This document shows, in pieces, positions 8,824 to 16,707 of a DNA stretch of 64,000 nucleotides. Every line of letters starts with the position of its first letter. Position 1 is the stretch's first letter. The DNA is from Marifrigoribacter sp965178585 (lineage in GTDB: Bacteria > Bacteroidota > Bacteroidia > Flavobacteriales > Flavobacteriaceae): the NCBI GenBank assembly GCA_965178585.1, contig OZ238267.1:248001-312000 (forward strand). The letters are read 5' to 3'. A program made the translations under genes and the position numbers. Below the pieces are notes generated by a model. That model was not told the DNA's origin and did no database searches. It saw nothing but the letters and a program-made list of their open reading frames with translations.

Positions 8824-8851
8824 AAAAAGCACCTTAATTAAGGAACTTTTT
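8824..8851 (+). terminator. Hairpin after the Bor-like gene
   Basis: AAAAAG (8824-8829) and CTTTTT (8846-8851) flank the palindrome CCTTAATTAAGG (8832-8843), with a two-base mismatch between. The structure sits between the lipoprotein stop and crtZ and is followed by T-rich sequence. Probably a terminator working in both directions. Confidence 0.55.
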
Positions 8852-8887
8852 CAATAATTTTTTTTGTTACATTTATTAAAAGATTAA

Positions 8888-9352
8888 ATGAGTATTTTAA
8901 TATACATTTTAATTACCATTATTACCTATAGCTTTATGGAAGGTATTACTTGGTTTGTACATAAATATGTGATGCATGGTTTTTTATGGTATTTACATGA
9001 AGATCATCATCAACCAAGGTATCAAAACGTATTTGAAAAAAACGATACCTTCTTCGTAATTGGTGCTATTCCTAGTATCACGTTGTTTTATTATGGAATT
9101 CATCCAGAATTAAACTATAAGTTTTTTATAGCCTTGGGGATATTGTTTTATGGAATTACCTATTTCATGGTTCATGATGTTTTAATTCATCAACGGTTTA
9201 AATGGTTTAAGAACACTAAAAACAAATATTTATTAGGATTAAGAAAAGCACATAAAGTTCATCATAAACACTTAGGAAAAGAAGAAGGAGAATGTTTTGG
9301 AATGCTCAACGTTCCAAAAAAATATTTCAAAAAACCATCAACAATTAAATGA
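8888..9352 (+). CDS. crtZ: Beta-carotene hydroxylase CrtZ
   Basis: A 154-residue membrane di-iron hydroxylase that converts beta-carotene to zeaxanthin. The histidine boxes of the fatty-acid-hydroxylase superfamily are all present: HKYVMH (H25, H30), HEDHH (H37, H40, H41), HDVLIH (H96, H101) and HKVHH (H122, H125, H126). Hydrophobic helices lie between them. Length fits CrtZ. The stop overlaps the lycopene cyclase ATG by 4 bases, so they are co-translated. It makes the likely end product zeaxanthin. Confidence 0.92.
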   Translation: MSILIYILITIITYSFMEGITWFVHKYVMHGFLWYLHEDHHQPRYQNVFEKNDTFFVIGAIPSITLFYYGIHPELNYKFFIALGILFYGITYFMVHDVLIHQRFKWFKNTKNKYLLGLRKAHKVHHKHLGKEEGECFGMLNVPKKYFKKPSTIK

Positions 9353-10032
9353 CTCCTTTATACTTATATATATTATTAGGTTCTTTATCTATTCCTCTTT
9401 TATTTACAGTTTTTAAAAATGATTTTTTTAAGTATTGGGGACAATTTTTTATTTCTACATTAATAATAGCATCCATATTTCTAATTTGGGATTACTATTT
9501 CACAAAAAATGGAATATGGAGTTTCAACTATGATTATTGTTTAGGGATAAAAATGTTTGGAATGCCAATAGAAGAATGGCTCTTCTTTTTTATTATCCCT
9601 TTTTGTAGTTTGTTTATTCATTTTGCTTTTTTAAGTATAAATCCAAATATTAAACTTCCCAAAAACCCTTCTAAATACCTTTCAATTGGTTTAATTATAT
9701 TAAGCTTAATTGTTGCTCTATTAAACTTTTCTAAAAGCTATACGATGGTTAATTATCTTGTATTAGCAATCGTATTATTATTTGGTTTACGGTTTTTTAA
9801 AACGTTATTACAACAATTTTATATTACTTTTTTAATAATCTTAATTCCATTTTTTATAGTCAATGGTATTTTAACTGGTTCATTTATTGAAGTGCCAATT
9901 GTAAATTATAATAATTATGATAATTTGAATATTCGAGTTTTTACAATTCCAATTGAAGATATAGGTTATTGTTTTTCAATGCTATTTGGAAATTTAATGA
10001 TTTTTGAAGCATTGATAAAAAGAAATAATTAA
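9349..10032 (+). CDS. Lycopene cyclase, fused CrtYc-CrtYd type
   Basis: A 227-residue polytopic membrane protein that cyclises lycopene to beta-carotene. It contains two related lycopene cyclase domains, each with the conserved proline-acidic motif: GMPIEEWLFF (PIEE at 73-76) and FTIPIEDIGY (PIED at 201-204). About seven hydrophobic segments are visible. This membrane type is unrelated to the flavoprotein CrtY and is common in flavobacteria, where both halves are one chain. It overlaps crtZ by 4 bases and precedes an SRPBCC gene. Confidence 0.92.
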   Translation: MTPLYLYILLGSLSIPLLFTVFKNDFFKYWGQFFISTLIIASIFLIWDYYFTKNGIWSFNYDYCLGIKMFGMPIEEWLFFFIIPFCSLFIHFAFLSINPNIKLPKNPSKYLSIGLIILSLIVALLNFSKSYTMVNYLVLAIVLLFGLRFFKTLLQQFYITFLIILIPFFIVNGILTGSFIEVPIVNYNNYDNLNIRVFTIPIEDIGYCFSMLFGNLMIFEALIKRNN

Positions 10033-10043
10033 AATTATTTAAG

Positions 10044-10526
10044 ATGTCCTTATCAATTTCAAGTCATTCCAATATTTATACTTTAAAATCTATAGTAGAT
10101 TTACCGATATCGAGTTCAGAAGCATGGGAATTTTTTAGTTCACCTGAAAACTTAGCTAAAATTACTCCGCCAGAGATGAACTTCTCAATTACATCTGGCA
10201 AACCAAAAAAAGCTTATTCAGGACAGATTATAAGTTATAGAGTCAATGTTTTAAAGTTTTTTAGATTGAATTGGGTTACAGAAATAAAGAATGTAGAATT
10301 TGAACGATATTTCGTAGATGAACAAAGATTTGGTCCCTATAAAATGTGGCACCATGAACATTTAATTGAAAGTATTGATAATAATAATTGTAAAATGATA
10401 GACATTGTTAGCTATAAAATTCCTTTTGGAATTATCGGGAAATTAGCTCACAAGTTTTTTATAAAAAAACAACTCAAAACTATATTTAACTATCGAATTA
10501 ATGTGATGAAAAGTTTGTTTAAATAA
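10044..10526 (+). CDS. SRPBCC-fold protein of the carotenoid cluster
   Basis: A 160-residue START/SRPBCC-like protein. The motif LPISSSEAWEFFSSPENLAKITPP at the N-terminus is typical of this hydrophobic-ligand-binding fold (LPxxxxxVWxFFSDPxNLxxITPP in relatives). FGPYKMWHHEHLIE and a C-terminal helix with FNYRINVMKSLF follow. Such proteins are often labelled cell division inhibitors, without good evidence. It starts 11 bases after the cyclase gene. Possible roles include binding a carotenoid or precursor; this is inferred from location only. Confidence 0.75.
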   Translation: MSLSISSHSNIYTLKSIVDLPISSSEAWEFFSSPENLAKITPPEMNFSITSGKPKKAYSGQIISYRVNVLKFFRLNWVTEIKNVEFERYFVDEQRFGPYKMWHHEHLIESIDNNNCKMIDIVSYKIPFGIIGKLAHKFFIKKQLKTIFNYRINVMKSLFK

Positions 10527-10537
10527 ATATTACAACA

Positions 10538-10734
10538 ATGTATCCATATCATAACAAAATAAAACAGAGAGTTAAAAACCAAGAATTAGTTGTTTTGAAT
10601 ATGTTGAACAATATAAAAAGATTGAGCCGTGTTTGTTGTTATACTTTAACACAGAACCATTAATAAGGTTTATACGCGAGTTTCGATTTAAAGAATATGA
10701 TTTTATTTTAAAGAATAATGAATTTATAAAATAA
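10538..10734 (+). pseudogene. Frameshifted small conserved-looking gene after the SRPBCC gene
   Basis: From ATG 10538 one frame reads MYPYHNKIKQRVKNQELVV and then leaves coding-like sequence. From about 10594 the neighbouring frame reads FEYVEQYKKIEPCLLLYF, then NTEPLIRFIREFRFKEYDF, to TAA 10732-10734. Adding one T to the four-T run at 10593-10596 joins the two parts into one 65-residue basic protein without a stop. The ATG lies 11 bases after the SRPBCC stop, which fits operon spacing. Either the gene is broken, or the base call is wrong. Function not recognised; the fused reading resembles small hypothetical proteins I have seen in flavobacteria, but I cannot name a family. Confidence 0.6.
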
Positions 10735-10880
10735 AACACCGCTTATTCATTTAATCCTTTATATTTGCCACTTTATTAATATCGTTAGAAATAATTTTGT
10801 TGTTTATAACAATAAACTATTTTAGTAAAAGTTAAAGTTATTAACATAAATTAATTATTTTTATTACTTTAGTCGGCTAT
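10735..10880. promoter_or_regulatory. AT-rich intergenic region with a near-consensus -7 box
   Basis: This stretch holds no open frame. An inverted repeat GTTTAT-AACA-ATAAAC lies at 10802-10817. TACTTTAG at 10865-10872 differs from TAnnTTTG at one base and lies 8 bases before the next start codon, rather close. Together with the frameshifted gene this accounts for the 354 bases between the SRPBCC gene and the small membrane protein. Confidence 0.35.
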
Positions 10881-11108
10881 ATGCGACCCCAAATCGTTAA
10901 AATATTAACCTTAGTACTATTTTTAATAAATAGCATATCTATGCTTGGACAAACCCCTAGTGGCAGTTCAGGCCCACCTCAACCGTCTAATAATAATAGA
11001 GGTGTAAATTTACCAATTGACGAAAATATTTATATATTAATTGCTATAGGTTTGATTTTCGGAGTGTATGTAATGTATAAAAAAACAAAGATTAATACCC
11101 CTCAGTAA
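10881..11108 (+). CDS. Tiny membrane protein with a PID-CTERM-like sorting tail
   Basis: A 75-residue protein. Residues 1-24 are a signal peptide (LTLVLFLINSISMLGQ). A short Gly/Ser/Pro/Asn-rich linker follows. The tail is NLPIDENIYILIAIGLIFG, then YVMYKKTK: a Pro-Ile-Asp motif, a membrane helix and a basic end. This matches the layout of the PID-CTERM sorting signals described in Bacteroidota, where a dedicated membrane enzyme is thought to process the tail. The partner enzyme is not in this window. The 3' end overlaps the convergent riboflavin synthase gene by 17 bases. Confidence 0.65.
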   Translation: MRPQIVKILTLVLFLINSISMLGQTPSGSSGPPQPSNNNRGVNLPIDENIYILIAIGLIFGVYVMYKKTKINTPQ

Positions 11109-11679
11109 GCCTTTTGATGTATTTTCCTACAACATCAAACTCTAAATTTACTTTAGTTCCGTTTTTAAATTCTTTAAAGTTGGTGTTCTCTGTTGTATAT
11201 GGAATTATAGCAACACTAAATTCGTTTTCTTTTGAATTAACAACAGTTAAACTAACCCCATTTACAGTAATTGAGCCCTTTTCAATAGTAACATTATCAT
11301 AAATACTTTCGTATTTAAATGTATAGTAAGAACTTCCGTCTTCTTCAACAACGTTAGTACAAATAGCCGTTTGGTCTACATGTCCTTGAACAATATGACC
11401 ATCTAATCGCTCTCCTAATGTCATAGATCTTTCTAAATTAACAAGGCTACCGATTTTTAGATCTCCTAAATTAGACTTATCTAAAGTTTCTTTAATAGCT
11501 GTTACGACATAGTTGTCATTGTTAATTTCAACCACTGTTAAGCAAACTCCGTTATGAGCCAAGCTTTGATCTATTTTTAATTCTTTAGTAATTGGACTTT
11601 TTACTTCAATATGAACATTACTACCTTCATTTGTTAGAGAAATTATTTCTCCCATTGATTCAATTATTCCCGTAAACAT
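11092..11679 (-). CDS. ribE: Riboflavin synthase, alpha chain
   Basis: A 195-residue enzyme that dismutates two 6,7-dimethyl-8-ribityllumazines to riboflavin. It has the two lumazine-binding barrels of the family: MFTGIIESMGEI with NGVCLTVVE in the first half, and GHIVQGHVDQTA with NGVSLTVV in the second. Length is normal. Its start faces pdxA across a 59-base gap with two overlapping promoters. It converges with, and overlaps, the tiny membrane protein gene. Confidence 0.95.
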   Translation of the reverse strand: MFTGIIESMGEIISLTNEGSNVHIEVKSPITKELKIDQSLAHNGVCLTVVEINNDNYVVTAIKETLDKSNLGDLKIGSLVNLERSMTLGERLDGHIVQGHVDQTAICTNVVEEDGSSYYTFKYESIYDNVTIEKGSITVNGVSLTVVNSKENEFSVAIIPYTTENTNFKEFKNGTKVNLEFDVVGKYIKRLTEGY

Positions 11680-11692
11680 AATTACATTTAGT

Positions 11693-11713
11693 TACATTTG
11701 TAGTACAAAAGTA
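11693..11713. promoter_or_regulatory. Overlapping divergent promoters of pdxA and riboflavin synthase
   Basis: On the plus strand TACATTTG (11693-11700) is an exact -7 box, 38 bases before pdxA. On the minus strand TACTTTTG (plus-strand CAAAAGTA, 11706-11713) is an exact -7 box, 26 bases before the riboflavin synthase ATG. A minus-strand TTG lies at 11737-11739, 23 bases upstream of the latter, within the accepted -33 spacing. The two boxes are only 5 bases apart, so the start sites overlap. Confidence 0.6.
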
Positions 11714-11738
11714 ATGATAAATTAAGGTATCTAACCCA

Positions 11739-12806
11739 ATGGATAAGCAAAATAAAATAGTTGTAGGAATTTCTATAGGAGACTTAAATGGAATAGGAAG
11801 CGAAATAGTTTTAAAGACCTTTCAAGACCCTAGAATACTGGATTTTTTCACTCCAGTAATTTTCGCTTCATTTAAAATAATGACTTATTTTAAAAAAGTA
11901 TACGCTATAGATTGTAACCTTCATGGAATAGATAAATTAGAGTCGATAGATCATAAAAAAATTAATGTATTTAATGTATGGAAAGAACCAATTAATATTA
12001 ATTTTGGGGAAGAAGATGAAACTACTGGGGCCTATGCAATTAAATCTTTAAAATCTGCAGTTGAAGCATTAAAACAAAACAAAATTGATGTTTTAGTAAC
12101 TGCTCCTATAAATAAATCTAGTATTCAATCTAAAGACTTTAACTATCCTGGACATACCGATTTTTTAAATAAAGAATTAGAAGGAGAAAGTTTAATGTTA
12201 ATGATAAAGGATTCATTAAGGGTTGGATTATTAACCGATCATGTGGCAGTAAAAGATGTTGCTCAGAATATAACAAAAGAACTCATTGAAAGTAAAATTA
12301 AAACAATTAATGATACCTTAATCCAAGATTTTGGAATACGAAAACCTAAAATTGCAGTGTTAGGAATAAATCCGCATAACGGAGATAATGGAGTAATTGG
12401 CAATGAAGACGATACCATTTTAAGACCTACTTTAGAAGAAATCTATAAAAAAGGAACTTTAGTGTATGGGCCTTATGCTGCTGATAGTTTCTTCGGTTCT
12501 AGAAATTATGAAAAATTTGATGCAATCATAGCTTCATATCATGATCAAGGGTTAATTCCTTTTAAGACATTATCTTTTGGGAAGGGAGTAAATTATACAG
12601 CTGGATTAAATAAAATACGTACATCGCCAGACCATGGAACTGCATTTGATGTTGCTGGAAAGAGTATGGCAAATAATGATTCGTTTAAAGAAGCGGTTTT
12701 TAATGCTATCGAAATTTATAAAAAGAGAAAAGAATATAAGTTGTTTTCAAAAAACCCATTAGAGGTTACTATTCAAAAAAGAGAGTTTCATAATAAGAGA
12801 AATTAA
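11739..12806 (+). CDS. pdxA: 4-hydroxythreonine-4-phosphate dehydrogenase
   Basis: A 355-residue NAD- and metal-dependent enzyme of pyridoxal phosphate synthesis, acting before PdxJ. Family motifs are clear: GDLNGIGSEI at the N-terminus, LVTAPINK, GHTDFL, GINPHNGDNG, SYHDQGLIPFK and TSPDHGTAFDVAG, which carry substrate- and metal-binding residues. Length fits PdxA. In many flavobacteria, as I remember them, the next gene downstream is DUF177 followed by rpmF; here those genes are about 20.9 kb away, after the hydrogenase island. Confidence 0.95.
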   Translation: MDKQNKIVVGISIGDLNGIGSEIVLKTFQDPRILDFFTPVIFASFKIMTYFKKVYAIDCNLHGIDKLESIDHKKINVFNVWKEPININFGEEDETTGAYAIKSLKSAVEALKQNKIDVLVTAPINKSSIQSKDFNYPGHTDFLNKELEGESLMLMIKDSLRVGLLTDHVAVKDVAQNITKELIESKIKTINDTLIQDFGIRKPKIAVLGINPHNGDNGVIGNEDDTILRPTLEEIYKKGTLVYGPYAADSFFGSRNYEKFDAIIASYHDQGLIPFKTLSFGKGVNYTAGLNKIRTSPDHGTAFDVAGKSMANNDSFKEAVFNAIEIYKKRKEYKLFSKNPLEVTIQKREFHNKRN

Positions 12807-12853
12807 TAAGTATCGATTTTCTATTTTTAAATAATACGTCTTTTACATTTCCT

Positions 12854-13543
12854 TTGCTTGCTGGTATTATAGCATCGATGCTTCATGTGATCTCTGGACC
12901 AGATCATTTAGCTGCTGTCACACCTTTAGTTATTGAATCTAAAAAACGTGCATGGAAAATAGGTTTGTCTTGGGGGTTAGGTCATATAGCAGGAATGCTT
13001 TTAATAGGGATATTATTTTTAATTTTTAAAGATTATTTCCCTTTAGAAAAAATTTCTCAATACAGTGAGCAATTGGTTGGAGTAGTTTTAATTGTAGTTG
13101 GAATATGGTCCTTCTATGGAATATTCAAAAATAAAATAAAGCATAAACATCCACATATTCACACTGAAGAAAAGCCATTTATTCATGTACACCAACATGA
13201 ACATAACCATAATAACGAAACCCATCATCATACTCATAAAACAAAAGTGAGTCAAAATGTTTATACTTCTTTTGGAATAGGTTTTTTACATGGTTTAGCA
13301 GGAATTGCTCACTTTATATTATTATTACCTGTTTTAGGCTTCGAAACAAAGTTTGAAGGAACACAATATGTAATAGGATTTGGAATAGGAACAATATTAG
13401 CAATGGTTGCCTACTCTTTAATCCTAAGTAAAATTTCTAATTACACAAAACAACATAACGAAGTGTTCTTTAAAGGAGTTCGTTTAGCTGGTGGTCTGTT
13501 TGCAATTATTATTGGAGTGTATTGGTTGGTAGCTTCGATTTAA
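12854..13543 (+). CDS. Nickel/cobalt permease-like membrane protein (NicO/UreH type)
   Basis: A 229-residue protein with about six membrane helices. The first helix carries HVISGPDHLAAVTP and the fourth HGLAGIAHF, the histidine motifs of nickel/cobalt exporters and UreH-like permeases. The central loop (residues about 96-135) is very rich in His, consistent with metal binding. At the head of a hydrogenase island the likely job is bringing in or handling nickel for HypA/HypB. The first possible start in the frame is a TTG at 12854; the first ATG is 12878 and would cut into the first helix. No ATG precedes it, so a TTG start is likely. The 3' end overlaps the convergent protease gene by 35 bases. 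Confidence 0.78.
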   Translation: MLAGIIASMLHVISGPDHLAAVTPLVIESKKRAWKIGLSWGLGHIAGMLLIGILFLIFKDYFPLEKISQYSEQLVGVVLIVVGIWSFYGIFKNKIKHKHPHIHTEEKPFIHVHQHEHNHNNETHHHTHKTKVSQNVYTSFGIGFLHGLAGIAHFILLLPVLGFETKFEGTQYVIGFGIGTILAMVAYSLILSKISNYTKQHNEVFFKGVRLAGGLFAIIIGVYWLVASI

Positions 13544-13988
13544 TTATTTTATTTAAAAATAAAGACAATGCTTTTTTAAGGTTCGTTTTCCCTTTTTTAG
13601 TTAACCCCATTTTAAGTTCAAAACTTTCTCCCGAAATTCCAATGATATAACTTTCAGGATTTTTACCATAAACTGTTTTTGCTAAAAACAAAATAGTTTC
13701 TGGGGGTAAAGCATGAGAACTAAAATGATGAGTTTCTTTTGGGAAACATTTTTCAATGATTACTCCATTATCAAGTATTAGTTTATGAGCGTCAACAAAA
13801 AAAACTTGATCATAATTAGATATGAGTTCAGCATCTTCAATTTGTAATTGATATCGATATTCGATATCAAAATTGGGGGGCAATTTTGAACTGATTTTGT
13901 CCAAAAATGCCCAACCCAAACCGTCGTCTTGTCGACCAGAATTTCCTATACCTAGTAATATGGTTTTACATTCGTATTTTTTCATCAA
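13509..13988 (-). CDS. hoxW: Hydrogenase maturation protease for the Hox enzyme
   Basis: A 159-residue member of the HycI/HoxW endopeptidase family, which trims the C-terminus of the [NiFe] large subunit after metal insertion. LLGIGNSGRQDDGLGWAFL gives the first nickel-sensing acidic residue, and FFVDAH the second. SSHALPPETILFLAK completes the fold. The first residues are Met-Met, with the start at 13988 or 13985. It overlaps the hoxH stop by 23 bases, so it is probably coupled to it and specific for that subunit. It is a different branch from the second protease at 22530. Confidence 0.87.
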   Translation of the reverse strand: MMKKYECKTILLGIGNSGRQDDGLGWAFLDKISSKLPPNFDIEYRYQLQIEDAELISNYDQVFFVDAHKLILDNGVIIEKCFPKETHHFSSHALPPETILFLAKTVYGKNPESYIIGISGESFELKMGLTKKGKTNLKKALSLFLNKIIKSKLPTNTLQ

Positions 13989-15420
13989 CTACGTTTCCAA
14001 ATTGATCATAAATTATCATTTCTAGAGGCATTTGCCCAATTGCATGAGTAGCACAACTCAAACAAGGGTCATAAGCTCTAATAACAACTTCTATTTGATT
14101 CATCATACCCTCTGTAATCTGAGGTTGTCCACTTAAAACATTATTAGCAACCCATCGAACCGCTTGGTTCATCGGTTCATTATTATGAGTCGTAGATACA
14201 ATTAGATTACATCGAGTAATACGATCTTTATCATCTACTTCATAATGATGAATTAAAGTACCTCTAGGAGCTTCTATAATCCCAATACCTTCACTTCTTC
14301 GTTCGCCTTTTCTAACAAGATCATTACTTAAAATATCATCGTCTTCTAACATTTTTTTCATCATCTCAGCACAGTACAAAATTTCAATCAATCTTGCCCA
14401 ATGAGTATGCATGGTACTATTATTAATTTTTCCATTAGTAGCTTCTTTAAAAGCCAATCGCTCTTTTTCAGCTAAAGGAGTTTCTATTCCTTCACAAATA
14501 TTAATCCTAGCTAATGGACCCACCCGATTCCAACCTTTATCTCTTCCTAAGTGTTTTAAATAAGGGAATTTTAAGTAACTCCATTTTTCTACACTTTCAT
14601 AGAAATGTTCATTATAATCATCATTTGGGATATCATCTAAAGTAATATTTCCATCCGCATCAGTTGCTCTTAATACACCGTCATATAACTCTAAGAATCC
14701 ATTGTGTTTTTTTACTAACCCTAAATGTCCTGATGGATATGCAGCAAAAGTGTCTAAAAATTCTTTGTTTTTCTCTGTATACTCTTTAATGAAATCAATT
14801 ATTTCAACTGACCATTTTATCATAGTGTCTACTGAAGGAATCTCTTTATCGTCTAAAAAGAAATTTCTTTCTTTTGCAGTGATTCTTCTATGTACACCAC
14901 CTGGAGTGGTTGAAATACCATGAATTCTTTTCCCAGCTACCAACTTAATAATCTCTTGACCAAATTTTCGCATCAAAATACCCTTCTTAGCTAATTTTGG
15001 ATATTCCATAGCAACTCCCACTACATTTCTTTTTAATGGATCTGCATCGTGACCAAATAATAAATCTGGAGATGCTAAATAGAAAAAGTGGAGTGCATGA
15101 GATTGGAAAACTTGTCCAAAGTGCATAAGTTTTCTGATTTTTTGAGCAGGAAGAGATAAATCTTCTGGGTCAACCCCTACTATTTGATCAATTGCTTTTG
15201 CTGCTGCTAAATGATGACTAACAGGACAGATTCCACAAAGTCGTTGAACCATTACAGGAGCTTCCCAATAAGGATGCCCTTGAATAAACCGTTCAAAACC
15301 TCTAAATTCAACGATATGAAAGAAAGCATCTTTTACTTGATTATTATCATCTAAATGAACAGTTACTTTACCGTGACCCTCAACTCTTGTTACGGGATCT
15401 ATTACTAATTTTTGTGCCAT
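13966..15420 (-). CDS. hoxH: NAD(P)-linked [NiFe] hydrogenase large subunit HoxH
   Basis: A 484-residue catalytic subunit that binds the Ni-Fe(CN)2CO centre. The L1 motif is RLCGICPVSH (C62, C65) and the L2 motif is DPCLSCATH (C453, C456). Cleavage after H459 would release a 25-residue tail. Length and the N-terminus (KLVIDPVTRVEGHGK) fit group 3 soluble hydrogenases. With HoxF and the HoxU-HoxY fusion it should form a cytoplasmic enzyme that couples hydrogen to NAD(P)+. It is third in a minus-strand operon hoxF, hoxUY, hoxH, hoxW. Group 3d is inferred from the diaphorase partners. Confidence 0.93.
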   Translation of the reverse strand: MAQKLVIDPVTRVEGHGKVTVHLDDNNQVKDAFFHIVEFRGFERFIQGHPYWEAPVMVQRLCGICPVSHHLAAAKAIDQIVGVDPEDLSLPAQKIRKLMHFGQVFQSHALHFFYLASPDLLFGHDADPLKRNVVGVAMEYPKLAKKGILMRKFGQEIIKLVAGKRIHGISTTPGGVHRRITAKERNFFLDDKEIPSVDTMIKWSVEIIDFIKEYTEKNKEFLDTFAAYPSGHLGLVKKHNGFLELYDGVLRATDADGNITLDDIPNDDYNEHFYESVEKWSYLKFPYLKHLGRDKGWNRVGPLARINICEGIETPLAEKERLAFKEATNGKINNSTMHTHWARLIEILYCAEMMKKMLEDDDILSNDLVRKGERRSEGIGIIEAPRGTLIHHYEVDDKDRITRCNLIVSTTHNNEPMNQAVRWVANNVLSGQPQITEGMMNQIEVVIRAYDPCLSCATHAIGQMPLEMIIYDQFGNVVDEKIRM

Positions 15421-15438
15421 TTTTATATCAATAAAATG

Positions 15439-16707
15439 TTAGTCATATTTAAATTCATCATAAGCGATTGAAAATTCTTCATCTAAAAGAATATTTTTAA
15501 CTACTTTCCAAATATGTTGTGCGTTTGGAGGACAACCAGGAATGTAATAATCTATTTTTACTATTTCATTACACGGGTATACGTTGTTAAGTAATTTTGG
15601 AATGTCTTCATGTCCAGGAATAATATGAGCTCCAATTTCACTAGTAACACCATTAATATAGGATTCTTCCAAACATTCTTTTAAAGGTAAAAAGTTTCTC
15701 ATCGCTGGAATACCACCCATAATTGCACATTCTCCAAATCCGATAAGTATATCACATTTTTTTCTGAATTCTCTTAAAACATGTACGTTTTCAGCATTAG
15801 CACATCCACCTTCTATAAGTCCTACGTGACAGCGTTTACTGAATTTTTTAATATCTGTTAAAGGAGATTTATTGAATTCAACAATATCAAGAACATCTAA
15901 TAAATCGGTGTCAATATCTAATAAAGACATGTGGCATCCAAAGCACCCGGCAAGTGAAGTTGTCGCAACAATAAATTTTTCTTGTCCATCCTTTAAAGTT
16001 ATCGTATCCTTTTTGTGAGGAATAATATCTTTTCCAAGGAGATCATATTTTCGATCACCGAAAGGTTGTTCATGAATCATCCCTTTTACTAAAATAGCCC
16101 CAACAGGACAAAGAGACATCGCGCGTAATGCTTCACCTTCACTTAATTTTTCTTCTTCTGCATAATCTATTTGAACACGAGTTTTAACTCCTCGTTGTAC
16201 AAATGAAAATACATCTTTACCATCCTTAGTTTTCACTTCTTCAACACATCGTTTACATAAGATACAACGATTAGACTCCATGATCATTCTCTTAGGTGTA
16301 AAGTCAACCATTTTATCTGTAAATACATGGGGGTATCTAGTAACAGTCAATCCCATGTCATAACCTAAGTTTTGCATGTCGCAGTTTCCGCTTTTTTCAC
16401 AAGAAGGACAAAAGTGATTCCCTTCAGCATAAAGCATTTCAATAATTGCTTTTCTGTTGTCAAGTAATTCAGGTGTATTTACCTCAATATCCATTCCTTC
16501 AGAAGCTTTTAAAGTACAGCTTGTAGTGTGTCTTCCGTTAAGTTTTACAGTACAGATTCGACAAGTTCCTAAAGTGGGATTTATTTCCCTGAAATAACAC
16601 AATGTTGGAATATATACCCCATTCTCCTTTGCTACATCAACAAGGTTTTTACCTTCTTCTGCTTGAATATCTTTTCCGTCTATTTTTATATTAACTAGCT
16701 TATTCAT
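15439..16707 (-). CDS. Fused HoxU-HoxY: diaphorase electron subunit joined to hydrogenase small subunit
   Basis: A single 422-residue chain with two parts that are normally separate proteins. Residues 1-225 match HoxU: a [2Fe-2S] site (C37, C49, C52, C64), the NuoG-like site H98, C100, C103, C109, and a [4Fe-4S] site from CILCKRC with CPVGA (C148, C151, C154, C200). Residues about 245-422 match HoxY: SLAGCFGCHMSLLDID (C255, C258), EGGCANAENVHVLREF (C302), GFGECAIMGG (C327) and IPGCPPNAQHIW (C392), the ligands for the cluster next to the active site. The linker is about 20 polar residues. No stop or frameshift interrupts the frame. ATG 16707 gives the usual N-terminus MNKLVNIKIDG; an in-frame ATG at 16725 is possible. 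It overlaps hoxF by 8 bases. Confidence 0.88.
   Translation of the reverse strand: MNKLVNIKIDGKDIQAEEGKNLVDVAKENGVYIPTLCYFREINPTLGTCRICTVKLNGRHTTSCTLKASEGMDIEVNTPELLDNRKAIIEMLYAEGNHFCPSCEKSGNCDMQNLGYDMGLTVTRYPHVFTDKMVDFTPKRMIMESNRCILCKRCVEEVKTKDGKDVFSFVQRGVKTRVQIDYAEEEKLSEGEALRAMSLCPVGAILVKGMIHEQPFGDRKYDLLGKDIIPHKKDTITLKDGQEKFIVATTSLAGCFGCHMSLLDIDTDLLDVLDIVEFNKSPLTDIKKFSKRCHVGLIEGGCANAENVHVLREFRKKCDILIGFGECAIMGGIPAMRNFLPLKECLEESYINGVTSEIGAHIIPGHEDIPKLLNNVYPCNEIVKIDYYIPGCPPNAQHIWKVVKNILLDEEFSIAYDEFKYD

Noticed and set aside
10802..10817. Symmetric sequence GTTTAT-AACA-ATAAAC, whose TTTATAACAATAAA core recurs at 18689-18702
   Set aside because: A 14-base AT-rich match is likely to occur by chance in 64 kb of such sequence, and the two genes downstream are unrelated. 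Kept only as a note in the intergenic entries.
13140..13240. Second His-codon-rich tract
   Set aside because: It is the metal-binding loop of the nickel permease, not a separate repeat element.
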